A stretch of DNA of 64,000 nucleotides. Source: HGM04593 sp045636545 (GTDB taxonomy: Bacteria > Bacteroidota > Bacteroidia > Bacteroidales > Bacteroidaceae). A model generated the notes under the pieces. It saw only the letters and a program-made list of their open reading frames with translations. It had not been told where the DNA came from and made no database searches. Of the stretch, positions 51,187 to 59,786 are shown in pieces (position 1 is the stretch's first letter; each line of letters starts with the position of its first letter). The stretch is taken from contig JAZTXR010000007.1 in the NCBI GenBank assembly GCA_045636545.1, forward strand, positions 15,761-79,760, in the 5' to 3' direction. The translations under genes were made by a program, and so were the position numbers.

Positions 51187-52302
51187 TTAGTGTTTCTCTA
51201 AAATTGTTTCTCCGATATCTCCTTTATTGTATTTGCGGAAAAGACTTTCGGTGTCGTTGAGGAATTGCAGGCGCTTGAGCTCGGCATTCCTGTCTTTTTC
51301 TAAAGTTATGCTTTTTGCTGGCAGGATAGTGAAGTCGCGCTTGCCGTCGTTGTTTTTGGGCGCAATCCAAGTGAGTAGGTATCGTACGTCACGCGGGCGT
51401 GTGTAGTTGAATATCTTCAGCAGTTTCATCGCTATCATCATGCCACCATCGGTGCGGCGCAGTGACATGTTCGACATTAGGTTACCTGTGGAATAGGCGA
51501 CAATGTGCCTGTCGGGCGATGTCTGCGATTCGCGTATTTCAATAGGCTGCACTACGTGCGGGTGGTTGCCAATAATGTGGTTTACGCCCTGCTCGATGAG
51601 CCAGTCGCTTAACTCCCTTATATGTTGCGGCGGCAGGCTTACATACTCGTCGCCCCAATGCATGCAGGCTATTATTGCATCGGGTGCCTTATCCTTCGCC
51701 GCCTGTATGTCACGGCTGATAGTCTCCTTGTCTATGAGGTTTACGACCATAGGGTGGGGTATCTCCCTGCCGTTCGTACTGTAGGTGTAATTGAGTATTG
51801 CTACTCGTACACCTTTCTCTTCAATGATGAGCGGGTATCTTTCCTCACGTTCCTTTGCATTGCGGTACACGCCGCAGTGCTTGAACTGCAGCGAGTCGAG
51901 CATGTCAAGTGTGTGCAATGCGCCTCTCTTGCCCTTGTCCATACAGTGATTGTTGGCAAATAACAGTACCTTGAAACCGGCATCTTTCACGGCATAGAGA
52001 AAACTGTCGGGGGCACAGAATGACGGGTATCCGCTGTAGCCACTCTTTCCGATTGTGGTCTCGAGGTTGGCGACGGATATGTCGGCGCTCTTGACAAACT
52101 CCTTTATGTAGCGGAAACAGTAAGTGAAGCTGTACTTGCCGTCATTTTGACGTGCCATCTCCAGCTGTGTCTCGTGCTGCATGATGTCGCCTGCAAAGAG
52201 CAGGTCAATTTGCTGTACGGGTGTAAGAATCTGCGCAGTTGTCATTGATGGCAACGCGCAAAAGAGTATTGTAACTAAAAGGATTCTGACAATTTGCCTC
52301 AT
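51187..52302 (-). CDS. CapA-family (PGA_cap) metallophosphatase-like protein
   Basis: A 371-residue exported protein of the CapA/PGA_cap family. Signal peptide at about 1-24 (cleavage near TTA-QI), then IDLLFAGDIMQHETQ, ISVANLETTIG, LLFANNHCMDKGKRG, IACMHWGDEY and INHIIGNHPHVVQP-like motifs that carry the metal-binding Asp, Asn and His residues of calcineurin-type enzymes. Relatives in Bacillus are involved in poly-gamma-glutamate capsule, but in Bacteroidota the substrate is unknown. ATG 52302 overlaps the folD stop (ATGA). Confidence 0.85.
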   Translation of the reverse strand: MRQIVRILLVTILFCALPSMTTAQILTPVQQIDLLFAGDIMQHETQLEMARQNDGKYSFTYCFRYIKEFVKSADISVANLETTIGKSGYSGYPSFCAPDSFLYAVKDAGFKVLLFANNHCMDKGKRGALHTLDMLDSLQFKHCGVYRNAKEREERYPLIIEEKGVRVAILNYTYSTNGREIPHPMVVNLIDKETISRDIQAAKDKAPDAIIACMHWGDEYVSLPPQHIRELSDWLIEQGVNHIIGNHPHVVQPIEIRESQTSPDRHIVAYSTGNLMSNMSLRRTDGGMMIAMKLLKIFNYTRPRDVRYLLTWIAPKNNDGKRDFTILPAKSITLEKDRNAELKRLQFLNDTESLFRKYNKGDIGETILEKH

Positions 52303-53180
52303 TTGTAGATGGCACGCTTGCCTGCAAGCAAGGTGTTCTTCATAAGTGACACGATGGTCATTGGGCCGACACCTCCGGGGACTGGAGTAATGAACGAGCA
52401 TTTTGGTGCAACGTTGTCGAAGTCGACATCACCGCAAAGGCGGAATCCGCTCTTGCGTGTGGTGTCGGGTACACGAGTGGTGCCGACATCAATGACAACG
52501 GCTCCCGCCTTTACCATATCGGCTTTGAGGAAGTGTGGCTGTCCCAGGGCTGCTATTATGATATCGGCCTGCCGGCACTCTTCGGCAATATTCTGCGTGT
52601 GGCTGTGGCATACTGTCACGGTTGCATCGCCTGGTATGCTTTTCTGCATCATCAGGTTTGCCATTGGTTTGCCCACTATGTTGCTGCGTCCCAGTACTAC
52701 GCATTTTTTGCCTTTTGTGTCAATATTGTAACGGCGCAACAGTTCCATTATTCCGTTTGGCGTTGCCGAGAGAAAGCAGGGTAATCCTATTGCAAGACGT
52801 CCGGCATTCACCGGGTGGAAACCGTCGACATCCTTTCGGTAGTCGATGGCTTCGGTAACCTTCTGCTCGTCTATGTGTCTTGGCAACGGCAACTGCACAA
52901 TGAACCCGTCAACGTCGGTGTCTTTGTTGAGCTCTTCTACCTTTGCAAGCAGTTCCTCTTCGGTTACATCGGCTTCGTAGCGTATGAGTGTCGATGTGAA
53001 GCCGCACTCCTCACAGGCCTTTACTTTGGCAGCGACGTATGTCTCGCTGCCGCCATCGTGCCCCACGAGAATCGCTGCAAGATGTGGGCGTTTGCCGCCG
53101 TTTGCAAGGATTTCGTTGACCTCGGTTGCAATCTCTCTCTTGATTTGGGCTGCTACAGCCTTGCCGTCAATAAGTTGCAT
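52299..53180 (-). CDS. folD: Methylenetetrahydrofolate dehydrogenase / cyclohydrolase
   Basis: A 293-residue bifunctional enzyme interconverting 5,10-methylene-, methenyl- and 10-formyl-tetrahydrofolate. YVAAKVKACEECGF with the catalytic Lys, FIVQLPLPRHID, the NADP-binding VVLGRSNIVGKPMA and the C-terminal TPVPGGVGPMTIVSLM are all present. Full length. It is separated from ffh by a terminator and is translationally coupled to the CapA gene. Confidence 0.95.
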   Translation of the reverse strand: MQLIDGKAVAAQIKREIATEVNEILANGGKRPHLAAILVGHDGGSETYVAAKVKACEECGFTSTLIRYEADVTEEELLAKVEELNKDTDVDGFIVQLPLPRHIDEQKVTEAIDYRKDVDGFHPVNAGRLAIGLPCFLSATPNGIMELLRRYNIDTKGKKCVVLGRSNIVGKPMANLMMQKSIPGDATVTVCHSHTQNIAEECRQADIIIAALGQPHFLKADMVKAGAVVIDVGTTRVPDTTRKSGFRLCGDVDFDNVAPKCSFITPVPGGVGPMTIVSLMKNTLLAGKRAIYK

Positions 53181-53207
53181 AGGATTCTGCTTTTAGGTTT
53201 GTTGTGT

Positions 53208-53241
53208 AAAAGGGCAGTGTGGCGCACCACACTACCTTTTT
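53208..53241 (-). terminator. ffh terminator hairpin
   Basis: On the minus strand AAAAGGTAGTGTGG / CCACACTGCCCTTTT pair with one bulge around a 4-nt loop and end in a T4 run. The left edge touches the ffh stop codon. It separates ffh from folD. Confidence 0.78.
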
Positions 53242-54562
53242 AGAATTTCAGTTTTGACATCATGTTGCCCATCTTGCCGCCGGCAACGCTTTTCATTGTC
53301 TTGCGTATCTGCTCGAACTGCTTCATGAGGCGGTTGACCTCCTGCATTGTGGTGCCGCTACCGCGTGCGATGCGCTCCTTGCGTGATTGGTTGATGATGT
53401 CGGGGTTCGAGCGCTCTTTGGGTGTCATTGACTGGATGATGGCCTCTACACTCTTGAATGCATTGTCATCAATGTCAAGATCCTTCACTGCCTTACCCAC
53501 ACCAGGTATCATGGCCATCAGTTCCTTGATGTTGCCCATCTTCTTGATTTGCTGGATTTGTGTCAGGAAATCATTGAAGTCGAACTGGTTACGTGCGAGT
53601 TTGCGCTGCAGTTTCTTAGCCTCCTCCTCGTCGAACTGCTCCTGTGCGCGTTCTACAAGTGAAACTACGTCACCCATGCCAAGTATGCGGTCGGCCATAC
53701 GGTTGGGGTGGAACTGGTCTATGGCCTCCATCTTCTCGCCTGTACCGATGAACTTGATTGGCTTTGTCACCACTGTGCGTATTGACAATGCTGCACCACC
53801 GCGTGTATCACCGTCAAGCTTGGTAAGGATTACACCGGTGAAGTCCAGGCGGTCATTGAACTCCTTGGCGGTGTTCACGGCATCCTGTCCGGTCATTGAG
53901 TCTACCACAAAGAGTGTCTCGGTGGGGGTTACCGCTTCCTTGATGGCTGCAATCTCGTTCATCATTGCCTCGTCAACAGCCAGACGGCCGGCGGTATCTA
54001 TGATTACAAGGTTGTAGCTCTTTGCTTTGGCTTCCTTGATGGCATTGAGCGCAATCTGCACCGGGTCTTTACTTTCGGGTTCGCTGTAGACCGGTACACC
54101 TATGGCTTCTCCAAGCACCTTCAATTGGTCGATGGCTGCAGGACGGTAGACATCGCAGGCAACCAACAGAGGGCTACGGTTCTTCTTTTTCTTCAGGTAG
54201 TTCGCGAGTTTTGATGAGAATGTGGTCTTACCGCTACCCTGAAGACCTGACATGAGTATCACGGCAGGGTGTCCTTCGTAGTTGATTTCTGCTGCCTCGC
54301 CACCCATCAGCGTCGTGAGCTCGTCATGTACGATTTTCACCATCAGCTGGCTGGGGTGCAGTGATGTGAGCACGTTCTGGCCGATGGCTTTGTTCTTTAC
54401 TGTGTCGGTAAAGGTCTTTGCCACCTTGTAGTTCACGTCGGCATCGAGCAGTGCCTTGCGTACATCCTTCAATGTCTCGGCAACGTTGACTTCTGTTATA
54501 CGCCCCTCTCCCTTGAGTATTTTAAATGAGCGTTCAAGGCGCTCGCTTAGGTTTTCAAACAT
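53240..54562 (-). CDS. ffh: Signal recognition particle protein Ffh (SRP54)
   Basis: A 440-residue GTPase that binds signal sequences and targets ribosomes to FtsY and the membrane. N domain at 1-90, G domain with GLQGSGKTTFSSKLA near 108-122, DTAGRLAVDE and TKLDGDTRGGAAL, then the methionine-rich M domain (GDVVSLVERAQEQFD to MTPKERSNPDIIN and SRKERIARGSGTTMQEVNRL). It is 20 bp downstream of the DUF4831 gene. Confidence 0.96.
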   Translation of the reverse strand: MFENLSERLERSFKILKGEGRITEVNVAETLKDVRKALLDADVNYKVAKTFTDTVKNKAIGQNVLTSLHPSQLMVKIVHDELTTLMGGEAAEINYEGHPAVILMSGLQGSGKTTFSSKLANYLKKKKNRSPLLVACDVYRPAAIDQLKVLGEAIGVPVYSEPESKDPVQIALNAIKEAKAKSYNLVIIDTAGRLAVDEAMMNEIAAIKEAVTPTETLFVVDSMTGQDAVNTAKEFNDRLDFTGVILTKLDGDTRGGAALSIRTVVTKPIKFIGTGEKMEAIDQFHPNRMADRILGMGDVVSLVERAQEQFDEEEAKKLQRKLARNQFDFNDFLTQIQQIKKMGNIKELMAMIPGVGKAVKDLDIDDNAFKSVEAIIQSMTPKERSNPDIINQSRKERIARGSGTTMQEVNRLMKQFEQIRKTMKSVAGGKMGNMMSKLKF

Positions 54563-54582
54563 CTTTCAGTATATTTTTGTTA

Positions 54583-55668
54583 TTAATCTCTTTTAATGCT
54601 TATTATGCCGCCGGTTGTAGTGTCGAACAAGACCTTTATGGTATTGTCCTTGCTGAACAGGCTCTTTGCCAGCACTTCGGTTATACCAAACTGTGCAATG
54701 GCAATATCCTTGTCAAGGAATGTCGTTGTCCTTGAGTATATCTCCATTTTTGCACGTCCCGGAATGTTGTAGAGTATGCCCTCGGGCTGTTTGGGTGCTT
54801 TCTCCTTCTTTGTCTTCTTTTTTTCGGTTTCCACTACAACCGGAATCTCCACGGTCTTCAGGTTCTTGATGCTGTAGTATATCGGTTCGCCGGCAAGATT
54901 CTCTTTGTCGACCACTCCCAATTTCTGTGAAAAACGGAAGAGTACTGCTTTTGTGGTGTCGTGTATCTCCTCGGGGGCTATGGAGTAGCTGTACGTGTGG
55001 TATACGGTGTCAGTGCGTCCCGTAAACAGTTCGGTGAGCGCTTTCTCCTGCTTGTCGAGTTCCTGTAATAAAAGGGATATGCCTGCGCCGTCGGCGGGTA
55101 TGTTCTCGGCCTGCCCGCGTGTAATGGCCAGCTTGCTTTCGCGTATGGCGTATATCTCCTTTGCAGTCAACTCGGCCATCTTTGCCGTTGAGGTTGCGGT
55201 CAGCATCTCCTCGGTCATGTATTGCGATGCTTCGTTTTTACTGTTTGTGTTTCTATTGTTCGCTTCCTTGCCGAGTGGTAGCTTGGGCTGTGTGCCGGTG
55301 TTTATGGCGCAGATGATTCCTTTTTCATCAAGCCTGATGTTGCTTGCAGTGCTGCTGCCAAGCTTTACTGTGAATGTCTTTGTCTTGTTGGGGACTCCCT
55401 CGGTGTGGCTCTCTATGCCGGTTATCTCCCATCTGTTGTTTGCTTTGTTCACCACGTCCTTTATGTGCAGGAATCTCTCGGCATAGCTGTTGAACTCACC
55501 GGGTGTCTGCATGATGCAGCATGTCTCGACTGTGATGCCGACCTTTGTGTCGGGCAAGAAATATGTCACTCCCTCGTTTGTGCCGGGGATTAAGGAAGTT
55601 AAGGCTGTCTGGGCAATGCTAGGCGCAGATATGGCCAAAATGAATATCGTAACAAGCTTTTTCATCAT
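54583..55668 (-). CDS. DUF4831 family secreted protein
   Basis: A 361-residue protein with a signal peptide (about 1-19, cleavage near SIA-QT). It carries a lysine-rich linker (EKKKTKKEKAPKQPEG) near 285-300. Sequence features such as GVTYFLPDTKVGITVETCC, EEMLTATSTAKMAELTAKEI and a C-terminal DTTTGGIISIKRD resemble DUF4831, known mostly from Bacteroidales. No catalytic motif. Two adjacent ATGs (55668, 55665) are possible starts. Probably envelope-localised. Confidence 0.78.
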   Translation of the reverse strand: MMKKLVTIFILAISAPSIAQTALTSLIPGTNEGVTYFLPDTKVGITVETCCIMQTPGEFNSYAERFLHIKDVVNKANNRWEITGIESHTEGVPNKTKTFTVKLGSSTASNIRLDEKGIICAINTGTQPKLPLGKEANNRNTNSKNEASQYMTEEMLTATSTAKMAELTAKEIYAIRESKLAITRGQAENIPADGAGISLLLQELDKQEKALTELFTGRTDTVYHTYSYSIAPEEIHDTTKAVLFRFSQKLGVVDKENLAGEPIYYSIKNLKTVEIPVVVETEKKKTKKEKAPKQPEGILYNIPGRAKMEIYSRTTTFLDKDIAIAQFGITEVLAKSLFSKDNTIKVLFDTTTGGIISIKRD

Positions 55669-55875
55669 TCTTCAGGTTGTGTTCTGCAAGTGCGCAAAAA
55701 GTCTAATATGCCGCGAAGATAGTAAATTGTTTTTAATTTTGCTCCTAAAAGTTGTCTTAACTTGTGTGTAAGTTCTTTATTTGCTGCTACCGTTAATAAA
55801 AAACAGCAAACCTTGCGGTTTTTCCATAACTTTGTTTTATTTTTGCGTGTACTAATCAAATATGTATGTTTTGAA

Positions 55876-56412
55876 ATGTCTACAATCAAGATACATGATA
55901 GGGAATTTGTAAAGTCTATCCCAGCCGAGGAGATTGCGGCCCGTGTGAAGATGGTGGCTGAAAGAATTAACAAGGACTATGCGGGCAGGCGCCCTCTACT
56001 CCTTGGCGTGCTCAACGGATGTTTTATGTTTGTATCCGACCTGATGAAGAATCTTGAAATCGAGTGTGAAATCTCGTTTGTGAAGTTTTCGTCATATCAG
56101 GGTTCGGAGACAACGGGTACGGTGAGACAGCTGGTGGGGCTTGCCGAGTCTATCGAAGGACGTGATGTCATTGTAGTTGAGGATATCGTGGATACCGGCC
56201 TTACAATGCATAAGATGCTTGAGACATTGGCAAGCGAGAACCCCGCATCGATTTCAATTGCATCGCTCTTCCTGAAGCCGGCGCGTTTGCGCGTGCCGGT
56301 CGAGGTTAAATATTCGGCTTTTGAAATTCCTGACAGGTTCATTGTTGGTTATGGTTTGGATTATGATGGTCTTGGCCGTAACCTTCCCGATGTTTATGAT
56401 GTTAAAGAATAA
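55876..56412 (+). CDS. hpt: Hypoxanthine phosphoribosyltransferase
   Basis: A 178-residue purine salvage enzyme adding ribose-5-phosphate from PRPP to hypoxanthine or guanine. The PRPP-binding motif VIVVEDIVDTGLTMHKM and the LLGVLNGCFMFVSDL segment are conserved, as is FIVGYGLDYDG near the C-terminus. I start it at ATG 55876; the frame continues 38 codons upstream through promoter-like DNA (TAACTTTG at 55827-55834 fits a -7 box). It is followed by adk after 14 bp. Confidence 0.93.
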   Translation: MSTIKIHDREFVKSIPAEEIAARVKMVAERINKDYAGRRPLLLGVLNGCFMFVSDLMKNLEIECEISFVKFSSYQGSETTGTVRQLVGLAESIEGRDVIVVEDIVDTGLTMHKMLETLASENPASISIASLFLKPARLRVPVEVKYSAFEIPDRFIVGYGLDYDGLGRNLPDVYDVKE

Positions 56413-56426
56413 AACACTGTAATAGT

Positions 56427-56999
56427 ATGCTGAATATAGTTATTTTTGGTGCTCCGGGTAGTGGCAAGGGCACGCAGAGCGAGAGAATAGTCGCAAAGTA
56501 TGGCTTGAACCATATTTCTACCGGTGATGTTTTGCGTGGCGAAATAGCTGCCGGCACTGAGTTGGGCAAAACTGCGCAGAGCATTATTGATAAAGGGCAT
56601 CTTATCCCTGACGAATTGATGATAAGTATCCTTGCATCGAAACTTGATTCACTCACATCGGGTAATGGTGTGATATTCGACGGCTTTCCCCGTACGATAG
56701 CGCAGGCTGAGGCTTTAAAGGTGATGCTCAATGAACGTGGCCAGGATGTGACAGCGATGATTGAACTTGACGTTCCCGAGGATGAATTGATGACCCGTCT
56801 TATAAAACGCGGTCAGGAGTCGGGTCGTGCTGATGACAACGAGGAGACAATCAAAAAACGTCTTGTTGTTTACAATGAGCAGACATCGCCTCTCAAGGAG
56901 TGGTATAAGAATGATGGCAAGCATTGCTATATCAATGGTTCGGGCGAACTTGACCGTATATTTGCCGATATAGCCGCTGCTATCGATTCAAGATTGTGA
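56427..56999 (+). CDS. adk: Adenylate kinase
   Basis: A 190-residue short-form kinase converting AMP and ATP to two ADP. P-loop GAPGSGKGTQ (8-17), AMP site STGDVLR and GFPRTIAQAE, and a short LID (KRGQESGRADDNEETIKKRL) without the zinc insertion found in long forms. The gene is between hpt and obgE in the same direction, probably one transcript up to the hairpin at 57036-57060. Confidence 0.96.
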   Translation: MLNIVIFGAPGSGKGTQSERIVAKYGLNHISTGDVLRGEIAAGTELGKTAQSIIDKGHLIPDELMISILASKLDSLTSGNGVIFDGFPRTIAQAEALKVMLNERGQDVTAMIELDVPEDELMTRLIKRGQESGRADDNEETIKKRLVVYNEQTSPLKEWYKNDGKHCYINGSGELDRIFADIAAAIDSRL

Positions 57000-57035
57000 T
57001 GGATAACGGAGTATCTCCGATGCTCCTTTTTTATT

Positions 57036-57060
57036 AAGTTGCCGCTATGCGTGGCAACTT
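57036..57060 (+). terminator. Hairpin between adk and obgE
   Basis: AAGTTGCC / GGCAACTT form an 8-bp stem with a 9-nt loop followed by TTAC. A second small hairpin (GGAG..CTCC followed by T6, 57008-57032) lies just before it. Either may attenuate read-through from adk to obgE. Confidence 0.6.
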
Positions 57061-57110
57061 TTACTATATGTTTGTGTGATAGCCCGTGAGGGTCTTAAAG
57101 TTTTTCTATT

Positions 57111-58268
57111 ATGGCAGAATCAAATTTTATCGATTATGTGAAAATTGTGTGCCGTTCGGGTCGTGGAGGCCGCGGAATGGCTCATTTGCATCGTGCGAAA
57201 TACATACCCAACGGTGGTCCCGATGGTGGAGACGGCGGTAAGGGCGGTGATATTATCTTGCGCGGTAACCGTAATTACTGGACTTTGCTGCATCTTAAAT
57301 ACCAGCGCCACATCTTTGCCGGGAACGGTCAGAATGGCGGTATAAACAAGAGTACCGGCGCCGATGGTGAGAGTAAGATTGTTGATGTGCCTTGTGGCAC
57401 TGTGGCGTATAATGCGGAGACAGGTGAATTCCTGTGCGATGTGATGGAGGATGGTCAGCTTGTTACTCTTTTGAAGGGTGGTCGTGGTGGCCTTGGGAAT
57501 GTGCATTTTGCCACTCCCACACGTCAGGCGCCGCGCTTTGCGCAGCCGGGTGAACCGATGCAGGAGATGACGGTGACACTTGAGCTTAAGCTGCTTGCCG
57601 ATGTCGGTCTGGTAGGTTTTCCCAATGCAGGAAAGTCTACATTGCTCTCTTCCGTTTCTGCTGCGAAGCCAAAGATTGCTAACTATCCTTTTACTACCCT
57701 TGAGCCGAATCTGGGAATTGTCTCTTATCGCGATGGAAAATCTTTCGTGATGGCCGATATTCCCGGTATAATTGAGGGTGCAAGCCAGGGTAGGGGGCTG
57801 GGGCTACGTTTCTTGCGCCATATTGAACGCAACTCGTTGCTGCTGTTCATGGTTCCGGCCGATGCTGATGATATAAAGAAAGAGTATGAGGTGTTGCTCA
57901 ATGAACTTGCGACATTCAACCCCGAGATGCTCGACAAACAGCGTGTACTCGCCGTTACGAAGAGCGATCTCATTGATGATGAATTGAAGGAGATGCTGTC
58001 GGAGAATCTTCCCGAGGATGTTCCTTGTGTTTTCATTTCAGCACCTACGGGTGAGGGTATCCAGGAACTTAAGGATATTCTTTGGGCGGCGCTAAATAGC
58101 GAGGAGAATCGCTTGGCAGCAGTGAAACGTGAGGAACTTGTACACCGTAACTATGACCGCAGGATGCTGGCGGCCGATTTTGCCGATTGGGAAGCCGATT
58201 TTGATGATGATGTGGTTGAAGATGACGATGACTTCAATTACGAGGAGTTTGATTTCGACGAGGAATGA
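57111..58268 (+). CDS. obgE: GTPase ObgE
   Basis: A 385-residue ribosome-associated GTPase. Glycine-rich Obg fold at 1-158 (YVKIVCRSGRGGRGMAHLHR, GGDGGKGGDIILRGN), G domain from about 160 with GLVGFPNAGKSTLLSS, DIPGIIEGAS and TKSDLID, and a very acidic C-terminal tail (about 360-385). It works in ribosome maturation and stress control. In this genome it directly precedes the rpsL operon, separated by a strong terminator. Confidence 0.96.
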   Translation: MAESNFIDYVKIVCRSGRGGRGMAHLHRAKYIPNGGPDGGDGGKGGDIILRGNRNYWTLLHLKYQRHIFAGNGQNGGINKSTGADGESKIVDVPCGTVAYNAETGEFLCDVMEDGQLVTLLKGGRGGLGNVHFATPTRQAPRFAQPGEPMQEMTVTLELKLLADVGLVGFPNAGKSTLLSSVSAAKPKIANYPFTTLEPNLGIVSYRDGKSFVMADIPGIIEGASQGRGLGLRFLRHIERNSLLLFMVPADADDIKKEYEVLLNELATFNPEMLDKQRVLAVTKSDLIDDELKEMLSENLPEDVPCVFISAPTGEGIQELKDILWAALNSEENRLAAVKREELVHRNYDRRMLAADFADWEADFDDDVVEDDDDFNYEEFDFDEE

Positions 58269-58325
58269 TTATTTTTGCGTTAGTGTAGTGGCTGGCTAAA
58301 AAGACACTTTTTTCAGCCCCTTGAT

Positions 58326-58365
58326 AATAAATGTGTTCCGGGAAAATGCCCGGAACACATTTATT
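58326..58365 (+). terminator. obgE terminator hairpin
   Basis: A perfect 17-bp stem (AATAAATGTGTTCCGGG and complement) with a 6-nt loop, 58 bp downstream of the obgE stop; the A/T-rich outer arm ends in TTTATTG. The following ~260 bp up to 58626 contain no gene that I can support. Confidence 0.88.
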
Positions 58366-58626
58366 GTATGCTCTCGGCTCTTTGTTTACTTATATATAAT
58401 AAGGTGCCTGTATGTCTGCTTTTTGTCGCGTTTGATTCTCTGTGGTATGTGGTTTTTTCTCTTTTGCAGGCTTTCTTGTCTGCAAGTTTTGTATTTAACT
58501 TTATTTAACATTGAAAATTGCGCTTTTTGAGCTCTTTTGAGGGCTTTTTTTAAGCAAAAACGGGTTTTTGGAGGCTGCTCTGTGCTAAAAAGCGGTCTTT
58601 TTCTTTTTTATTAGAAAAATAATTTT

Positions 58627-58634
58627 TACCTTTG
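58627..58634 (+). promoter_or_regulatory. Putative -7 element of the rpsL operon
   Basis: TACCTTTG is an exact TAnnTTTG box. T-rich sequence lies about 20 nt upstream in place of a strict TTTG. Predicted start near 58641 gives a leader of ~80 nt ending in the A-rich stretch before the rpsL ATG, usual for highly expressed ribosomal genes in Bacteroidota that lack a Shine-Dalgarno sequence. Confidence 0.6.
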
Positions 58635-58721
58635 CAGTCCAAAATGGACTATCGTGTTTTGACGGGTCCGGTTGTGCAGAAATATTTAAAAACAATATAT
58701 AATAATTAAAAACTAAACAAA

Positions 58722-59102
58722 ATGCCTACAATTCAGCAATTAGTAAGAAAAGGCAGAGAGGTTCTTGTAGAGAAGAGCAAGTCGCCCGCTCTCGACAGCT
58801 GTCCACAGCGTCGCGGTGTGTGTGTACGTGTTTACACTACAACTCCAAAGAAACCTAACTCTGCGATGAGAAAGGTTGCTCGTGTGCGTTTGACAAACCA
58901 GAAGGAGGTCAACTCTTACATCCCTGGTGAGGGTCACAACTTGCAGGAGCACTCAATCGTTTTGGTACGTGGTGGCCGTGTTAAGGACCTCCCTGGTGTA
59001 CGTTATCACATTGTTCGTGGTACTCTTGATACCGCGGGTGTAGCTAACCGTACACAGCGTCGTTCAAAGTATGGTGCTAAGCGTCCTAAGGCTAAGAAGT
59101 AA
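58722..59102 (+). CDS. rpsL: 30S ribosomal protein S12
   Basis: A 126-residue basic protein at the decoding centre. The conserved streptomycin-region segments are wild-type: TTPKKPNSAMRKVARV (Lys at the K43-equivalent position) and the RGGRVKDLPGVRYHIVRG segment. Ends AKRPKAKK. First gene of the str operon, followed by rpsG after a 189-bp structured spacer. Confidence 0.97.
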   Translation: MPTIQQLVRKGREVLVEKSKSPALDSCPQRRGVCVRVYTTTPKKPNSAMRKVARVRLTNQKEVNSYIPGEGHNLQEHSIVLVRGGRVKDLPGVRYHIVRGTLDTAGVANRTQRRSKYGAKRPKAKK

Positions 59103-59121
59103 TTCCGCCTTCAAGCGTAGC

Positions 59122-59159
59122 TGAGTGATCCCGGCTTGTAAAAAACGGGATATGACTCA
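59122..59159 (+). promoter_or_regulatory. Stem-loop in the rpsL-rpsG spacer
   Basis: Two stacked helices: TGAGT/ACTCA outside and ATCCCG/CGGGAT inside, with small internal loops and an A-rich 12-nt apical loop. It lies in the 189-bp leader of rpsG, 130 nt before the start codon. It may be an attenuator or an S7-binding autoregulatory site, which in other bacteria lies in this same spacer. Confidence 0.5.
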
Positions 59160-59291
59160 ATCAAAGACATATTTTTAACTTAGTTTTGGTTTGTTGGGAG
59201 TTATATAAGGTTGAGTAAATGTCTCGGTGGAGACGTTGAAGAATTTGCAATAACACAGCCACACAAAACATTAAATTTTCGAAAAAAGAAA

Positions 59292-59768
59292 ATGAGAAAA
59301 GCAAAACCAAAAAAGCGCGTGGTTCTTCCAGACCCCGTGTTCAATGATCAGATGGTTTCTAAGTTCGTTAACCACCTGATGTATGATGGAAAGAAAAACA
59401 TTTCGTACACTATTTTCTATGGTGCACTTGAGCTCGTTGGCAACAAGATGAAGAATGAGGAGAAGACTCCTCTCGAAATCTGGAAGCAGGCTCTTGAGAA
59501 CATTACTCCAAAGGTTGAGGTTAAATCACGCCGTATCGGTGGTGCAACATTCCAGGTTCCTACTGAAATCCGTGCAGACCGCAAGGAGTCAATCTCAATG
59601 AAGAACATGATTCTCTTCGCTCGCAAGCGTGGTGGCAAGTCAATGTCAGACAAGCTCTGCGCAGAGATTATGGATGCATACAACAACCAGGGTGGTGCTT
59701 TCAAGCGTAAGGAGGATATGCACCGTATGGCTGAGGCTAACCGTGCTTTTGCACATTTCCGTTTCTAA
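59292..59768 (+). CDS. rpsG: 30S ribosomal protein S7
   Basis: A 158-residue rRNA-binding protein that nucleates assembly of the 30S head. MRKAKPKKRVVLPDPVFNDQ is the normal N-terminus; the frame continues 27 codons upstream into the leader with no support. Conserved RIGGATFQVPTEIRADRKES and the C-terminal MAEANRAFAHFRF are complete. Followed by fusA after 18 bp. Confidence 0.96.
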   Translation: MRKAKPKKRVVLPDPVFNDQMVSKFVNHLMYDGKKNISYTIFYGALELVGNKMKNEEKTPLEIWKQALENITPKVEVKSRRIGGATFQVPTEIRADRKESISMKNMILFARKRGGKSMSDKLCAEIMDAYNNQGGAFKRKEDMHRMAEANRAFAHFRF

Positions 59769-59786
59769 TCCTAACAGCATAAGAAA

